Positions 53,438-64,000 of a DNA stretch of 64,000 nucleotides are shown one piece after another; position 1 is the first letter of the stretch; each line of letters opens with the position of its first letter. The notes under the pieces were generated by a model. It was given only the letters and a program-made list of their open reading frames with translations, did no database searches and had not been told where the DNA came from. Position numbers and translations under genes: made by a program. The stretch covers positions 30,025,927 to 30,089,926 of the forward strand of contig OZ038451.1 in assembly GCA_964036195.1 (NCBI GenBank), given 5' to 3'. Source of the stretch: Sphaerolaimus hirsutus (Eukaryota > Nematoda > Chromadorea > Monhysterida > Sphaerolaimidae).

Positions 53438-53866
53438 CCGTATTTCCTCAAATTACACCCACCCCTTGAATTAACCCCCCCCCCTCGAAATACCCCCAGG
53501 TGTTTTCCAGCTGAGGAAAAAATAACCCCCCCCTTGAAATACCCCGTCTGGAATGATATACATCATGTATGCAATGTACATGATGTATTTATTGATGCCA
53601 ATTTGCATCGCAGATACACATATTAGTTAATGTGTACAGATGTACGTCTAAATACCCGATATGTCCCAATATATCCTATTTACCCATGTTTATTACCACT
53701 TTTGGGTATGAATAAACATACTGTTTACTATGAATTTCTATGTTTACTATGAATCTGACGAAATAATAACCCCCCCCCCCTCGAATAAGCCCCCCCTTGA
53801 AATACCCCCCTCAAAATTTCCACTCTGAAAAAATAAACCCCCTGGGGGTATTTTGAGGAAATATGG
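53438..53866. mobile_element. Family C MITE, right end mutated
   Basis: TA-CCGTATTTCCTCAAATTA to GAGGAAATATGG-TA, 429 bp, inside the 3.7-kb element. Confidence 0.8.
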
Positions 53867-55407
53867 TATGTGAATAATGCCTTAGTAAATGGAATCATGC
53901 ATTAGGATCAGAATTTTGAAAAATGTAATGGGAACACAAACATTACAAACAAAAACATGATTATTGTATTTTGACCATATTTCTTGAGCTTTTCATAGCT
54001 GTAATTGTATTGCACAAACTTCAAAAAGTGAGATTGAATAAGTGACTGTATTGGAAATTTGCAAGTGTGTATGAAACTATATCGATGTTGTAACATAATA
54101 GGAACTTGCTACTCACTAATTGCACGACATTTAACAACTTAACTAAGTACTTCACAAACATCTTGCTAAACCAATTTCCAAATGAATTAAACAAACTCAA
54201 ATAAAATGACTTCAAAAGTAAACACTGCTATTCTCATTCACCAGTAATTACAAATAACACTGTTTGCACTGTTAAAAAAAATGCATGTTGAGTTTTCACA
54301 ACGTGCCAGCATGTTGACAATATTCCTTAGCTCAATAGCAGTTTTTGCAATGCATGAAGCAGTTTTCCACTTTGTCTGTCATTATGGGAACAGTATGCAT
54401 ACACATTGTGAAAACTGGCGACACATGGCGACAGGTGGCGACAGGTGGCGACAAGAAATGTTGCCACACAAGTCGGCAGTTTTCCCAATATGCAAGCCAC
54501 TGTGGAAAACTGTCGCCATGGCGACAAAAATGGTGTCAAAATGTCGCCATTTTTGTCGCCATATCAGTGAGTTTTCACACGGGTGGCCACTTTGAAAAAG
54601 TATCTTTAAACAAGACATGAATGGACCAGAGATGTGAAATTTGGAGGTCTTATGCAGAATTTTTTCCTCTATTTTGTGTAGAGAGATGGGCACTTAACAA
54701 TATGTATTAAATGAGTAATAATTTTTTCAAATTTTTGAGTTTTCACATGGTTTTCATGGTGACAACCATGGCGACAGTAAAGAAATAGTAGTTTAGCACA
54801 AATAACGTCATGTTAGGAAAACTCAACTGAACTTTGACATGATATTTTTGGCATTTTTTGTAAAAATCATACATTTCAGACAGTGACACACGTTACTACA
54901 ACTTCAAAGGATATTATTCATTGATACTTAGGGTGTCAACAAAAACTTTTTGGCGGAAAACGGGAATGAAAATTGAAAAATTTGCTGTAATTATGCTGGA
55001 AATACAAAAATTTACAAAATTGTTAACTTGCATGCATGTTTACAAGTTTCACTGAAACATAAATACTTGAGAAAGAGAAAATTGAGCTGGAAAATGAATT
55101 TTTTTTTTGAAAAGCAGACAAGTGAGCCAGAAAATGGTAGCGGAAATGGAAAAAATTTGCCTGTGGAAAGCATAAATGGAAAATGGAAAGTTGACACCCT
55201 AGTTTTGACACCTCGCATGACACTTGCCATTTTACACGGTGATTTTACACAGTTTGTGACTGCCACCAGATGGGGAATGAGAAAGCACCGCTGCGCGCTC
55301 CAGATGAACAAACAATTTGCGACCGCACAGTTTGTTTTGTTTTTGTTTTACATTTATCACTGTTTTGACATGTTGTTATTACAAAGAATGTATGCTAAAT
55401 AATGCAG

Positions 55408-55566
55408 TTGGACTGGAGGGATGTGTATGACAGGCTGGATAACGTGCAACATGGTGATCAACAACGCGAGTGTGACCACAGGGTTGAGAGAGAAACTGAA
55501 AGAGTGGATGAAGACTCCAGAGGGGGTTCTGCCGTGGATAAATTGGCAGAATTGTTGAATTTTTAA
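55408..55566 (+). CDS. Possible last exon inside the 3.7-kb element
   Basis: Acceptor AATAATGCAG, phase 0: LDWRDVYDRLDNVQHGDQQR, ECDHRVERETERVDEDSRGG and a stop after KLAELLNF. The charged, helix-prone composition contrasts with the AT-rich surroundings, and AATAAA follows at 55785. I do not recognise it; it could be the end of a transposase or a captured host gene. Confidence 0.4.
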   Translation: MDWRDVYDRLDNVQHGDQQRECDHRVERETERVDEDSRGGSAVDKLAELLNF

Positions 55567-55784
55567 AATTTTTATGACAGGTTTTGATTGTTCATGTGTG
55601 CTGCATGAATTGGTAATAAGTGAAAAACTAAATGAAAATTTTACTACCAAGTGTAAATTATTTTTCACCTTCTGCATGCAACATGGGAAAACTAAATATT
55701 TTAGCTTTTCAACTATACAATTAGTTGAGTTCGTGATTAATGCTTGATTTGGATGTCATGTGTTCCCACATATTTTTGTCTTTC

Positions 55785-55790
55785 AATAAA
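55785..55790 (+). terminator. Polyadenylation signal AATAAA
   Basis: AATAAA 219 bp after the stop of the candidate exon 55408-55566. Confidence 0.3.
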
Positions 55791-57293
55791 AGTCTAATGA
55801 GCACTCAGGGTAAAAAATTTGATTTTTAAGACATGTTTTAGTAAAAGAAATTTAAAAAAATTTTTTTTTGTTTTTTTATGGTGTAGATATATCACCTTTT
55901 TTTTGACGATATACTGAATACATGCTGTGCCTTGTGTGAAAAAATTGCAGCTGATTGCCAAGTGATTCAAATTTTATTGATTTTTTTATGTCATATATGT
56001 TAAATTCATTCATTTTTCAAACTGTGGTAATGACAGTGTGTGATTAGTATCAAATAAAAGAGAAAAAAAACTGTATGTGGCTCTAAATTTACAAGTATTA
56101 CAAAGTAACCAATGATTTTATAAAAATTATTATATTCATGATTTTCAAAAATTATTTAAAAAAGAACAAAAGTAACTGGAAGCACAAAAATGTACATATA
56201 TATACAGTTTCACATAGTGTATAACATGCAACATAAATAACGTTCCGGAAATCAATTTTTTTATGGTGCAAAACTCATTAAACTTTCACCATTTTTTCAC
56301 AGTTTTCCCAAATGGGTGTCACAAAGGGGTCATCATAAAAAAATTGCAAATGGCGGCCTCTTGCATCTGTTGCCTGCACAATGGGAAAACTAAATTGAGT
56401 TTTCCCATGAAAGTCACGCGGAAAACTAGTGTGTGTAGGCCCGATGAGCGAAGGTAAAATTTTGTTGAATTTTAAATCATTTTTATATTTTATATCTATC
56501 TTACTTGTTTGTTCAAAATTTGTTGTTAGTTTATGACTGAGATAGTTCCATTCTCTGTACAGCAACGACTCCGATCAGTAGACAATAGTGGCTATGGACA
56601 TTGCAGTGAATTCAATATTTTAGTTTTCATTTGTAATCATTGTAATTGCTTCATAAAAGTGATTGCCACATCATTCTGATCATTTTAACTGCTCAACCAT
56701 CAAAATCGGTTGAAAATTCATGGAAATATGCACTTCCAAAAGTGAGACCACTGAGAAACTGCCCGATATTTACTTCAGAAATTCCAGCCCGGTGCGGTGC
56801 CTTTCGGTGCTAGCACCGGCAACCCGCTGGTGCCCTTCGGTGCCGGTGCCATTTTTTCCAAAAGGCACCGGTGCCGGTGCGGTGCGGTGCCATTTTCTGG
56901 CCGGTGCCCCAGGGTGCCAGGTGCCCTTTTCATGCGTTGGCAAAGGTGCCGGTGCGGTGCGGTGCCATTTTTCCCGGTGCCTTTAACATCACTATTGACT
57001 ACACATGCCCGGGATTAGTGATGGAAAAGCGCCATGGCGCTAGCGCCAAAGCAAAAAGCGCCATGGCGCTTTTGGCGCTTGGCGCCTTTTTGCTGTGGCG
57101 CCATTGGCGCTTGGCGCTGGGATTTGGAAAAGCGCCATGGCGCTTTTGGCGCTTGGCGCTATGACGCCGTGGCGCCATTGGCGCTTGGCGCTAGTGTTTT
57201 AAAAAGCGCCAAAAAAGCGCCAAGAAGTTCTAAAAGTTCATTATTATATTATTCAAAAAGACATTGTAAGTATAATTTATATAAGTATATGTG

Positions 57294-57541
57294 CTATACT
57301 CCGGCTACTTTACACCTTGCACGCGTGGTTCCCGCTGGATGTGTGCCAACGATGGTTAACGCGTGCGAGTTTCATAAAAAGATGATAAAATTGATTGTTG
57401 TTATTTATTCATTAACATATTCACATCGATGAATTTTGAAAATCTTTTTACGGAAATCGCATGATTTAATAATCATTGGCACGCTTCCAACACGAGACAT
57501 AAATCAGTGCGAGGGCAGAGTATCACGTACGCCGAGTATAC
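57294..57541. mobile_element. Family I MITE, second copy
   Basis: TATACTCCGGC at the left, GCCGAGTATA at the right, about 248 bp. Partner of 27268-27521. Confidence 0.7.
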
Positions 57542-58375
57542 TGTAAATGTATTCCAGGATCAACATACCCTATTTTTGATTACTTTTGCAAACAATGTCC
57601 CTGTGATTGCATGCGTATTCAACACTTTTCCCATCTAATCATAATTTAGACTTTATCAGGGGGGGGGGGGTCCTTTTGTGACTATTCATCGGACTGGTAA
57701 CACTCTTCACATAGGTTTTAGCTATATCACTATACTGAGCTAAATCCTTGCAGTTTTGTTAAGCAGGGTTAAATGACCCTGTAAAGTGTAAAGTTAAGTG
57801 ATAAACATCATGCAAAATTTCGTAAATACACCTTTCTTAAGTGTCATGCGACATATCAAAAGCTCAATTATAATTTTTATATTTTTTATTCTGATTGACA
57901 TGTTACATCACATTCGATTCTTGATATTTGACACTTGATTTTACAGGGCCATGCTAATTGAACAATTGAGGCATCTAGTTCCGAATGTCGTTAAGTCCAT
58001 CATTTTGGGTTTTTTCAAAATTGCATTTGAAATTTCAAAGTTGGCCCGAGCAGGCAACTTTAAAGTGACAAGTCTTGCCCAAAACTTTTTGAAAAGCTTA
58101 TGAATTTGTCTACATTTTCCATATTTTAAACCCTCTGTCCGGAATATATACTCATAGTTATGATGAGTTTTTTTGACATCACCTCAGCAGATTCAGTGGA
58201 GATAACGAGTTTCGGGTGAAATTTCACTCGAATGTCGGTATCTCCACTACCTATTTATTACCTGTTCCACCTCATCATACCGTATCTATAAGGTGTTAAA
58301 ATTCATATATTGATGCTGGCATACTACACAAAGGACTTGCTATGTATAGCATTAATGGTGGGGAAATTATGCCTT

Positions 58376-60150
58376 TTTCATGTAGTGGCTCCAAACGGCG
58401 CCATTTTTATGGAGTGGCGCCATGGACTCCAAAATGGCGCCATTTTTATGGATTGACGCCATGGACTCCAAAATGGCGCCATTTTTATGGAGTGGCGCCA
58501 TGGACTCCAAAATGGCGCCATTTTTATGGAGTGGCGCCATGGGGTGCCATTTTTATGGAGTGGCGCCATGGACTCGGAAATGGCGCCATTTTTATGGACT
58601 GGCGCCATGGACTCGGAAATGGCGCCATTTTTATGGAGTGGCGCCATGGGGTGCCATTTTTATGGAGTGGCGCCATGGACTTGGTAATGGCGCCATTTTT
58701 ATGGAGTGGCGCCATGGACTCGGAAACGGCGCCATTTTTATGGAGTGGCAGCATGGACTCGGAAACGGCACCATTTTTATGGAGTGGCAGCATGGACTCG
58801 GAAACGGCGCCATTTTTAGGAGTGGTTCCATGGACTCTGAAATGGCACTATTTTTATGGAGTGGCCCCATGGACTCGGAAATGGCGCCATTTTTATGGAG
58901 TGGCGCCATGGACTCGGAAATGGCGCCATTTTTATGGAGTGGTGCCATGGACTCAGAAACGGTGCCATTTTTATGGAGTGGCGCCATGGACTCAGAATGG
59001 ACTCTGAAACGGCGCCATTTTTATGGAGTAGCGCCATGGACTCGGAAACAGCGCCATTTTTATGGAGTGGCAGCATGGACTCGGAAACGGCACCATTTTT
59101 AGGAGTGGTGCCATGGACTCTGAAATGGCACTATTGTTATGGAGTGGTTCCATGGAGTCGGAAATGGCGCCATTTTTATGGAGTGGCGCCATGGACTCAG
59201 AAACGGCGCCATTTTTATGGAGTGGCGCCATGGACTTGGAAACGGCGCCATTTTTATTGAGTGGCGCCATGGACTCGGAAACGGTGCCATTTTAATGGAG
59301 TGGTGCCATGGACTCTGAAATGGCACTATTGTTATGGAGTGGCCCCATGGAGTCGGAAATGGCGCCATTTTTATGGAGTGGCGCCATGGACTCAGAAACG
59401 GCGCCATTTTTATGGAGTGGCGCCATGGACTTGGAAACGGCGCCATTTTTATGGAGTAGCGCCATGGACTCGGAAACAGCGCCATTTTTATGGAGTGGCA
59501 GCATGGACTCGGAAACGGCGCCATTTTTAGGAGTGGTGCCATGGACTCTGAAATGGCACTATTGTTATGGAGTGGCCCCATGGAGTTGGAAATGGCGCCA
59601 TTTTTATGGAGTGGCGCCATGGACTCAGAAACGGCGCCATTTTTATGGAGTGGCGCCATGGACTTGGAAACGGCGCCATTTTTATTGAGTGGCGCCATGG
59701 ACTCGGAAACGGTGCCATTTTAATGGAGTGGTGCCATGGACTCGGAAATGGCGCCATTTTTATGGAGTGGCGCCATGGACTCGGAAATGGCGCCATTTTT
59801 ATGGAGTGGTGCCATGGACTCAGAAACGGTGCCATTTTTATGGAGTGGTGCCATGGACTTGGAATGGACTCGGAAACGGCGCCATTTTTATGGAGTAGCG
59901 CCATGGACTCGGAAACAGCACCATTTTTATGGAGTGGCAGCATGGACTCGGAAACGGCGCCATTTTTAGGAGTGGTGCCATGGACTCTGAAATGGCACTA
60001 TTTTTATGGAGTGGCCCCATGGAATTGGAAATGGCGCCATTTTTATGGAGTGGCGCCATGGACTCAGAAATGGTGCCATTTTTATGGAGTGGTGCCATGG
60101 ACTCCAAAATATTGCCATTTTATGGAGTGGTGCCATGGACTCCTAAACTC
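58376..60150. repeat. 39-bp tandem array, about 44 units
   Basis: Unit ATGGCGCCATTTTTATGGAG + TGGCGCCATGGACTCGGAA, itself built on GGCGCC palindromes. A variant unit with CATTTTTAGGAGTGG recurs at 58811, 59094, 59522 and 59961, giving a higher-order period of about 430 bp in the right part. 39 is 3 x 13, so all stop-free frames stay open (13-residue repeats such as MAPFLWSGAMDSE). Confidence 0.92.
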
Positions 60151-60153
60151 AGG

Positions 60154-61068
60154 TTATTCTGGAGATGTTTCACAGCAATTTTGAAAAAAAATCAAAAAAG
60201 TGAAATATATTAAAAATTGGTTCTGCTTGATCAGCAGATGGTTATTCTGGTGATGTTTCACAGCAATTTTGAAGAAACAATTTTTAACAAGATAAATATA
60301 TGTCAAATTGATTCGTCTTGATCAGCAGATGATTATTCTGGTGACGTTTCACAGCAATTTTGAAAAAAATTCTTACAAAAGTGAAATATATGTTAACTTG
60401 GTTCTGCTTGATCAGCAGATGATTATTCTGGTGATGTTTCACAGCAATTTTGAAATATTTGTCAAATTGGTTCTGATCAAAATTTCTGTGAAACATCACC
60501 AGAATAATCATCTGCTGATCAAGCAGAACCAATTTGATGTATAATTCACTTTTGTTAAAAAAATTTTTTCAAAATTGCTGTGAAACATCACCAGAATAAT
60601 CATCTGCTGATCAAGCAGAACCAATTTGACATATAATTCACTTTTGTTAAAAATTTTTTTCAAAATTGCTGTGAACCATCACCAGAATAATCATCTGCTG
60701 ATCAAGCAGAACCACTTTGACATATATTTCACTTTTGTTAAAATTTTTTTCAAAATTGCTGTGAAACATCACCAGAATAATCATCTGCTGATCAAGCAGA
60801 ACCAATTTGACGTATAATTCACTTTTGTTAAAAAATTTTTTTCAAAATTGCTGTGAAACATCACCAGAATAATCATCTGCTGATCAAGCATAACCAATTT
60901 TACATATATTTCACTTTTGTAAGAATTTTTTTCAAAATTGCTGTGAAACGTCACCAGAATAATCATCTGCTGATCAAGAAGAACCAATTTGACATATATT
61001 TCACTTGTTAAAAAATTGTTTTCAGAATTGCTGTGAAACATCACCAGAATAACCATCTGCTGATCAAG
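60154..61068. repeat. 90-92-bp units in inverted arrays
   Basis: TCAGCAGATGATTATTCTGG recurs at 60231, 60322 and 60412; its complement recurs at 60510, 60601, 60692, 60782, 60874, 60964 and 61054. Spacing 90-92 bp with no unique spacers. The inversion centre is near 60480. Confidence 0.92.
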
Positions 61069-61770
61069 AGTTTTGGAGTCCATGGTGCCACTCCATAAAA
61101 ATGGTGCCATTTCCGAGTCCATGGAGCCACACCATAAAAATGGCACCATTTTGTAGTCCACGGCGCCACTCAATAATAATGGCAACATATTGGAGTCCAT
61201 GGAGCCACTCAATAATAATGGTGCCATTTTGGAGTCCATGGCGCCACTCAATAAAAATGGTGCCATTTCCTAGTCCATGGCGCCACTCAATAAAAATGGC
61301 GCCATTTCCGAGTCCATGGCGCCACTCAATAAAAATGGTGCCATTTCCTAGTCCATGGCGCCACTCAATAAAAATGGCGCCATTTCCTAGTCCATGGCGC
61401 CACTCCATAAAATTGGCGCCATTCCCTAGTCCATGGTGCCACTCCATAAAAATGGCGCTGTTTCCATATCCATGGCGCCACTCCATAAAAATGGCGCCAT
61501 TCCCTAGTCCATGGCACCACTCTGTTAAAATGGCGCCGTTTCCATATCCATGGCGCCACTCCGTAAAAATGGTGCCATTTCCTAGTCCATGGCGCCACTC
61601 CGTTAAAATGGCGCCATTCCCTAGTCCATGGCGCCACTCCATAAAAATGGCGCTGTTTCCATATCCATGGCGCCACTCAATAAAAATGGCGCCATTTCCT
61701 AGTCCATGGCGCCACTCCATAAAAATGGCGCCGTTTCCATGCCCATGGCACCACTCCATAAGAAGCCACC
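61069..61770. repeat. Inverted 39-bp array, about 18 units
   Basis: Complementary to 58376-60150: ATGGCGCCATTTCC(T/G)AGTC + CATGGCGCCACTC(A/C)ATAAAA. GAGTCCATGG-type words predominate near the centre and CTAGTCCATGG farther out, so the arm is not a simple copy of the left one. Confidence 0.92.
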
Positions 61771-62293
61771 CTATAAAAATGGTGTCATCTGAGAGTAATC
61801 TATGAGTGGACATACCGACATTCGGACAAAGATTTTTTGGAGATACCAACATTCGGAAAAAGTTTTTTTGGAGATAACAAGTTTCGAGTGATTTTTTCAA
61901 AAAACACGTTCAGATTTCTATACCGTAATTCGGATGATTTTTCCAATTTTGTATGGGGTTTTAGACCAATCCGTGCAATTCTATACCGTAATTCGGAAAT
62001 AGATTTCTGGCAGTGGAGATACCGAGTTTCGAGTGAAATAAATGTTGGCTTTTATTGGACATACCGAGATTCGAGTGAAATTTCATCAATTTCAGGGTGG
62101 ACATACCGACATTCGGATGATTTTTTTAATTTTTTTCAAGAATCGGTGTCTCTGTATCTCGGGAATGGAGTGAGATATTGAGAAAATTTTTTTTCTATAA
62201 TGAACAAATATATATGCATATATCAGATCTGCACCTAACTCATTTTTTGTCATTTTGGTCCTTACCAACATACGGAACTAGATGCCTCAATTG

Positions 62294-62640
62294 GAATCCG
62301 AAATTTGAAAATTTATAATCCATTGTTCAAAAGTGACTAGCAAAACTCTAAACTGCAATATGCCAGTAAAAAAGCTCAAGTATACAAAAAATTTCACACT
62401 TCATTTGAAAATTTCAAACTATTTTGGAAAAAAACAGATCTAGGTAATTTCGAAAAGTAATTTTAAAAAACACCTAAAAATCTAAGCACCTTTTTACAGA
62501 TGGTTTGCTATAGTGAGCCCAAACTCCCAGCTGTAAAATATCATGATAAAAAGAACAAAAGTGACTGGAGTAGTTGATAAAAATATTGCGATTCAAATGA
62601 ATAAATAGCATTGCATTAGCATGACCGCATAAATGAGCAG
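62294..62640. other. AT-rich spacer inside the long A element
   Basis: Between the palindrome and the right GGCGCC core. No gene or repeat recognised. Confidence 0.4.
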
Positions 62641-62840
62641 CAAAAATTTTTTTGGCGCTGGCGCTATTGGCGCTTGGCGCCAACATCCTCTGGCGCCATT
62701 GGCGCTTGGCGCCAACATCCTCTGGCGCCATTGGCGCTTGGCGCCGTGGTCTAGAAAAGCGCCATGGCGCTTTTGGCGCTTGGCGCTATTTTGCTGTGGC
62801 GCCATCGGCGCTTGGCGCTGGACTTTGAAAAGCGCCGTGG

Positions 62841-63040
62841 NNNNNNNNNNNNNNNNNNNNNNNNNNNNNNNNNNNNNNNNNNNNNNNNNNNNNNNNNNNN
62901 NNNNNNNNNNNNNNNNNNNNNNNNNNNNNNNNNNNNNNNNNNNNNNNNNNNNNNNNNNNNNNNNNNNNNNNNNNNNNNNNNNNNNNNNNNNNNNNNNNNN
63001 NNNNNNNNNNNNNNNNNNNNNNNNNNNNNNNNNNNNNNNN
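62841..63040. other. Assembly gap (200 N)
   Basis: Exactly 200 N, starting inside the GGCGCC core, where assembly would be expected to fail. Confidence 0.99.
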
Positions 63041-63495
63041 TTATTCGAGCAAGTTCACCCCTCCTAGTTCGCCAGACTCCATAACAAACAGCCCCCCCCC
63101 CCGCTCAAAAATCCTGGATACTCCCCTGCTCGGAAGTGTGCCAGCATGGCAAAGCCAAAGCTTGCGACTGTTCTGACAAAATTTGTCGTTGTTTTAACAT
63201 AAACAGGGATCAAATGATTTTAATGGAGGCAGCATCTTTGTTGTGTTACTTTTGTCGCAGGTGCTAGTCATTGTTGGCTCAGTGCCAATGTGAACCATGC
63301 ATGCAAAGTGTTAAGTCTTTACTTAAGAAAGTGCACAGTGGTGCTTGGAAAGCAAATTATTTTCGTATTTCCTCGAAATACCCCCCCCCCCCCCTCGAAA
63401 TACCCTCCCTCAAACTGGGCACTATGAATTTGTGGTCCGGGAAATGCATAACAGACGCTCAAAACATTTACTGTGTTACGTTAGAACATCGTTTA
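63041..63495. repeat. Second copy of 32453-32786 followed by a truncated C element
   Basis: Very close copy of 32453-32786 up to GGAAAGCAAATTATTTTC, then C text (CGTATTTCCTCGAAATA) until about 63495, where it stops at CGTTTATTCGGG. Confidence 0.75.
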
Positions 63496-64000
63496 TTCGG
63501 GTTGGCGCGCCAGCGCCATCCCTCGCTGCCGAGGGAGGGCGCAAGCGACCCACCCATAATATGGTCAGAGACAGCAAAATGCGGAAATTCGGAAATTAAA
63601 ACTCAAATAACTCTGGAACGCTACTAGCGACCGTTGGAAAGCCCGTGTCGGAAAGTACCCCGACTCCAAGTTTCAGATTGATTGGTTGTATTTAATAAAA
63701 GTTATTCAAGATTTTATTTCTGAGGTGGCATTCTTGTTGTTGTTGTTGTTGTTGTTCACCCGAAATTCTTCAAAGTGGAATAACTTCGCTGAAACACAAC
63801 CGATTTTCCTGGATGATGGCTCATATGAAAGAGCATATGATGCCATTTATTATTTTATCAAAAAATTTTCACAGGCTCCGCCCACTTTAGGACTGTAGTT
63901 GTTTGAAATCTTCAAAAATGAATAAATTAAAAAATTGAATACAAACAAGGAATTAAAAAATTTGTTGATGTGCGCAGGGATCAGGGCTTTCAAATGAGCC
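63496..64000. other. Window edge, mixed sequence with a (GTT)n run
   Basis: A GC-rich patch (63500-63545), then text sharing AAGCCCGTGTC.GAAAGTACC with 49388-49410, and seven GTT units at 63735-63756. The open frame 63686-63898 contains the GTT run and has no supporting structure. Confidence 0.4.

Larger units (their letters stand above)
52720..56442. mobile_element. 3.7-kb inverted-repeat element, ends CACACACACTAGTTTTCCGC
   Basis: Left and right ends are complementary for about 45 bp (CACTAGTTTTCCGCGTGAC, GGGAAAACTC). It interrupts the B text GATCTGATGAGCGAA. Words GGCGACA(T/G)GTCGCC and GTTTTCCCA recur inside (52750-52990, 54400-54600). This is the largest element with substantial non-repeat interior, so it may be a coding (autonomous) element or have captured sequence. 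The target duplication is unclear (CTGATG / CCGATG). Confidence 0.7.
51898..56994. mobile_element. Family B element, TSD TTGACTAC, with two insertions
   Basis: TTGACTAC at 51890-51897 and 56995-57002. Ends TAGTGATGTAAAGGCACC and GTGCCTTTAACATCACTA. Removing 52195-52622 and 52720-56442 leaves about 940 bp, the family length. Confidence 0.88.
57964..62293. mobile_element. Giant 4.3-kb palindromic element made of tandem arrays
   Basis: Ends CAATTGAGGCATCTAGTTCC and complement. Next come TTTCGAGTGAAATTTCACTC / ACATACCGACATTCGGA words on both sides, then inverted arrays of 39-bp units, then inverted arrays of about 90-bp units meeting near 60480. The left 39-bp array is about 2.4 times longer than the right one. 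Confidence 0.85.
57016..63040. mobile_element. Family A element, long form, right end in the gap
   Basis: Left end TAGTGATGGAAAAGCGCC at 57016. The left core (57030-57235) matches 21060-21280; the right core (62650-62840) matches 22966-23160 and runs into the gap. In between lie an I element and the giant palindrome. Confidence 0.7.

Noticed and set aside
55028-55402. 125-codon open frame in the 3.7-kb element
   Set aside because: Low-complexity Lys/Phe-rich composition with no recognisable domain; only the exon after it looks coding.
60480-61068. CRISPR-like regular repeats
   Set aside because: Spacing is regular, but the intervals are the same sequence in every unit and continue as inverted copies; no unique spacers and an animal-type genome.
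61064-61900. 278-codon open frame on the minus strand
   Set aside because: It reads through the inverted 39-bp array; the 13-residue repeat and equally open frames on the other strand come from a period divisible by three.
1-64000. tRNA, rRNA, snRNA genes
   Set aside because: No cloverleaf with A and B boxes or conserved rRNA core was recognised by reading; a covariance-model scan would be needed to exclude them.

Overview
The window looks like animal (metazoan) nuclear DNA from a repeat-rich genome. The genes are split by introns with GT..AG borders, and their products are animal-type (DOMON-domain protein, secreted cysteine-rich protein, multi-pass membrane protein). Nearly everything else is nested non-autonomous DNA transposons. 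I see no operons, rRNA, tRNA, CRISPR or other prokaryotic features, and I cannot name the species. Two runs of exactly 200 N (24159-24358, 62841-63040) are scaffold gaps.

Three split genes can be assembled with consistent intron phases. (1) Minus strand, 27221 to 10346: the 3' nine exons of a protein with two tandem DOMON domains and a short hydrophobic C-terminal tail; its 5' end was not found. (2) Plus strand, 33757 to 37426 (or 38137): four or five exons of an unrecognised protein with about five membrane segments. (3) Minus strand, 43117 to 38848: a complete four-exon gene for a 304-residue secreted, cysteine-rich protein. Their introns are swollen by transposons; removing the insertions leaves introns of roughly 200-550 bp.

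Repeat families are labelled here for convenience. A: ends TAGTGATG, core made of GGCGCC-type words. B: same ends, core made of GGTGCC-type words. C: ends CCGTATT(T/A)CCTCGAAATA, G/C-run rich, TA target duplication. D: palindrome of about 1.45-1.48 kb ending AAACACCTTCCCG or TAAACTG. E: 104-bp palindrome ending CCGTATTTATTCTAATAGAA. F: CAGGGTTGGTTTTATA ends. G: TAGGGTTGG / TAGGGATGG ends. H: CAGAGTTG ends. I: about 250 bp, ends TATACTC. J: palindrome with CAGGGTGCGGCAATTTAGAC ends. K: GATAGATAGC-rich element. A, B, F, H, some G and several singletons carry readable 8-bp target duplications, which is the hAT-superfamily signature. No transposase is recognised, so all appear mobilised in trans.

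Layout: 0-10 kb is a pile of elements, including a palindromic hAT-like element (186-2280). 10-27 kb holds the DOMON gene, with deep nesting in its introns (for example D at 17825-23326 contains A, H and another A that itself contains C and A). 27-33 kb is elements plus a 21-bp foldback array. 33-43 kb holds genes 2 and 3. 43-52 kb is intergenic, with an inverted duplicate of the 8.4-10.2 kb segment. 52-57 kb is a B element holding a 3.7-kb inverted-repeat element that may carry exons. 57-63 kb is an A element containing a 4.3-kb giant palindrome built of 39-bp and about 90-bp tandem units.
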